A stretch of 6,278 nucleotides of DNA. It comes from Phyllobacteriaceae bacterium. GTDB taxonomy: Bacteria > Pseudomonadota > Alphaproteobacteria > Rhizobiales > Ancalomicrobiaceae. Shown here piece by piece: positions 6,273 through 6,278 of this stretch. The notes under the pieces are model-generated. The model was not told the DNA's origin. It made no database searches and saw nothing but the letters and a program-made list of their open reading frames with translations. Position 1 is the stretch's first letter, and the number at the start of each line of letters is the position of its first letter. The position numbers and the translations under genes are program-made. The DNA is taken from contig JAAYVT010000755.1 of the NCBI GenBank assembly GCA_012517025.1, positions 1 to 6,278 of the forward strand, read 5' to 3'.

Positions 6273-6278
6273 CTTCGA

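Overview
This 6.3 kb window looks like ordinary chromosome from a GC-rich alphaproteobacterium. Hyphomicrobiales is my best guess from the style of the GyrB C-terminus, the GcvA-like LysR regulator and the ABC transporter family; this is recalled family knowledge, not a search. The window is almost fully coding. I see no mobile element, CRISPR array, RNA gene or signs of recent transfer.

Layout. Bases 1-813 (+) are the last 270 codons of gyrB, the DNA gyrase B subunit, and the gene starts before the window. A perfect 10-bp hairpin lies two bases after its stop. Bases 867-1817 (+) encode a complete LysR-type transcriptional regulator. It ends 21 bp from the end of a minus-strand transporter operon, so the two transcription units converge.

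The minus strand from 6272 down to 1839 holds a complete four-gene ABC importer of the polyamine (Pot) type. In transcription order the genes are the ATPase (6272-5145), the periplasmic substrate-binding protein (5038-3986), the first permease (3915-2680) and the second permease (2666-1839). The binding protein captures substrate in the periplasm, the two permeases form the channel, and the ATPase, probably as a dimer, drives import. The operon promoter must lie beyond base 6278. The genes are spaced 106, 70 and 13 bp apart. The first two gaps can form GC-rich hairpins, and the third is tight enough for translational coupling.

The points most worth a second look are the roughly 150-residue loop between TM1 and TM2 of the first permease, the perfect 11-bp hairpin just after the binding-protein gene, and the changed ligand-pocket positions in the binding protein, which leave its substrate open. 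I found no convincing new biological system here.
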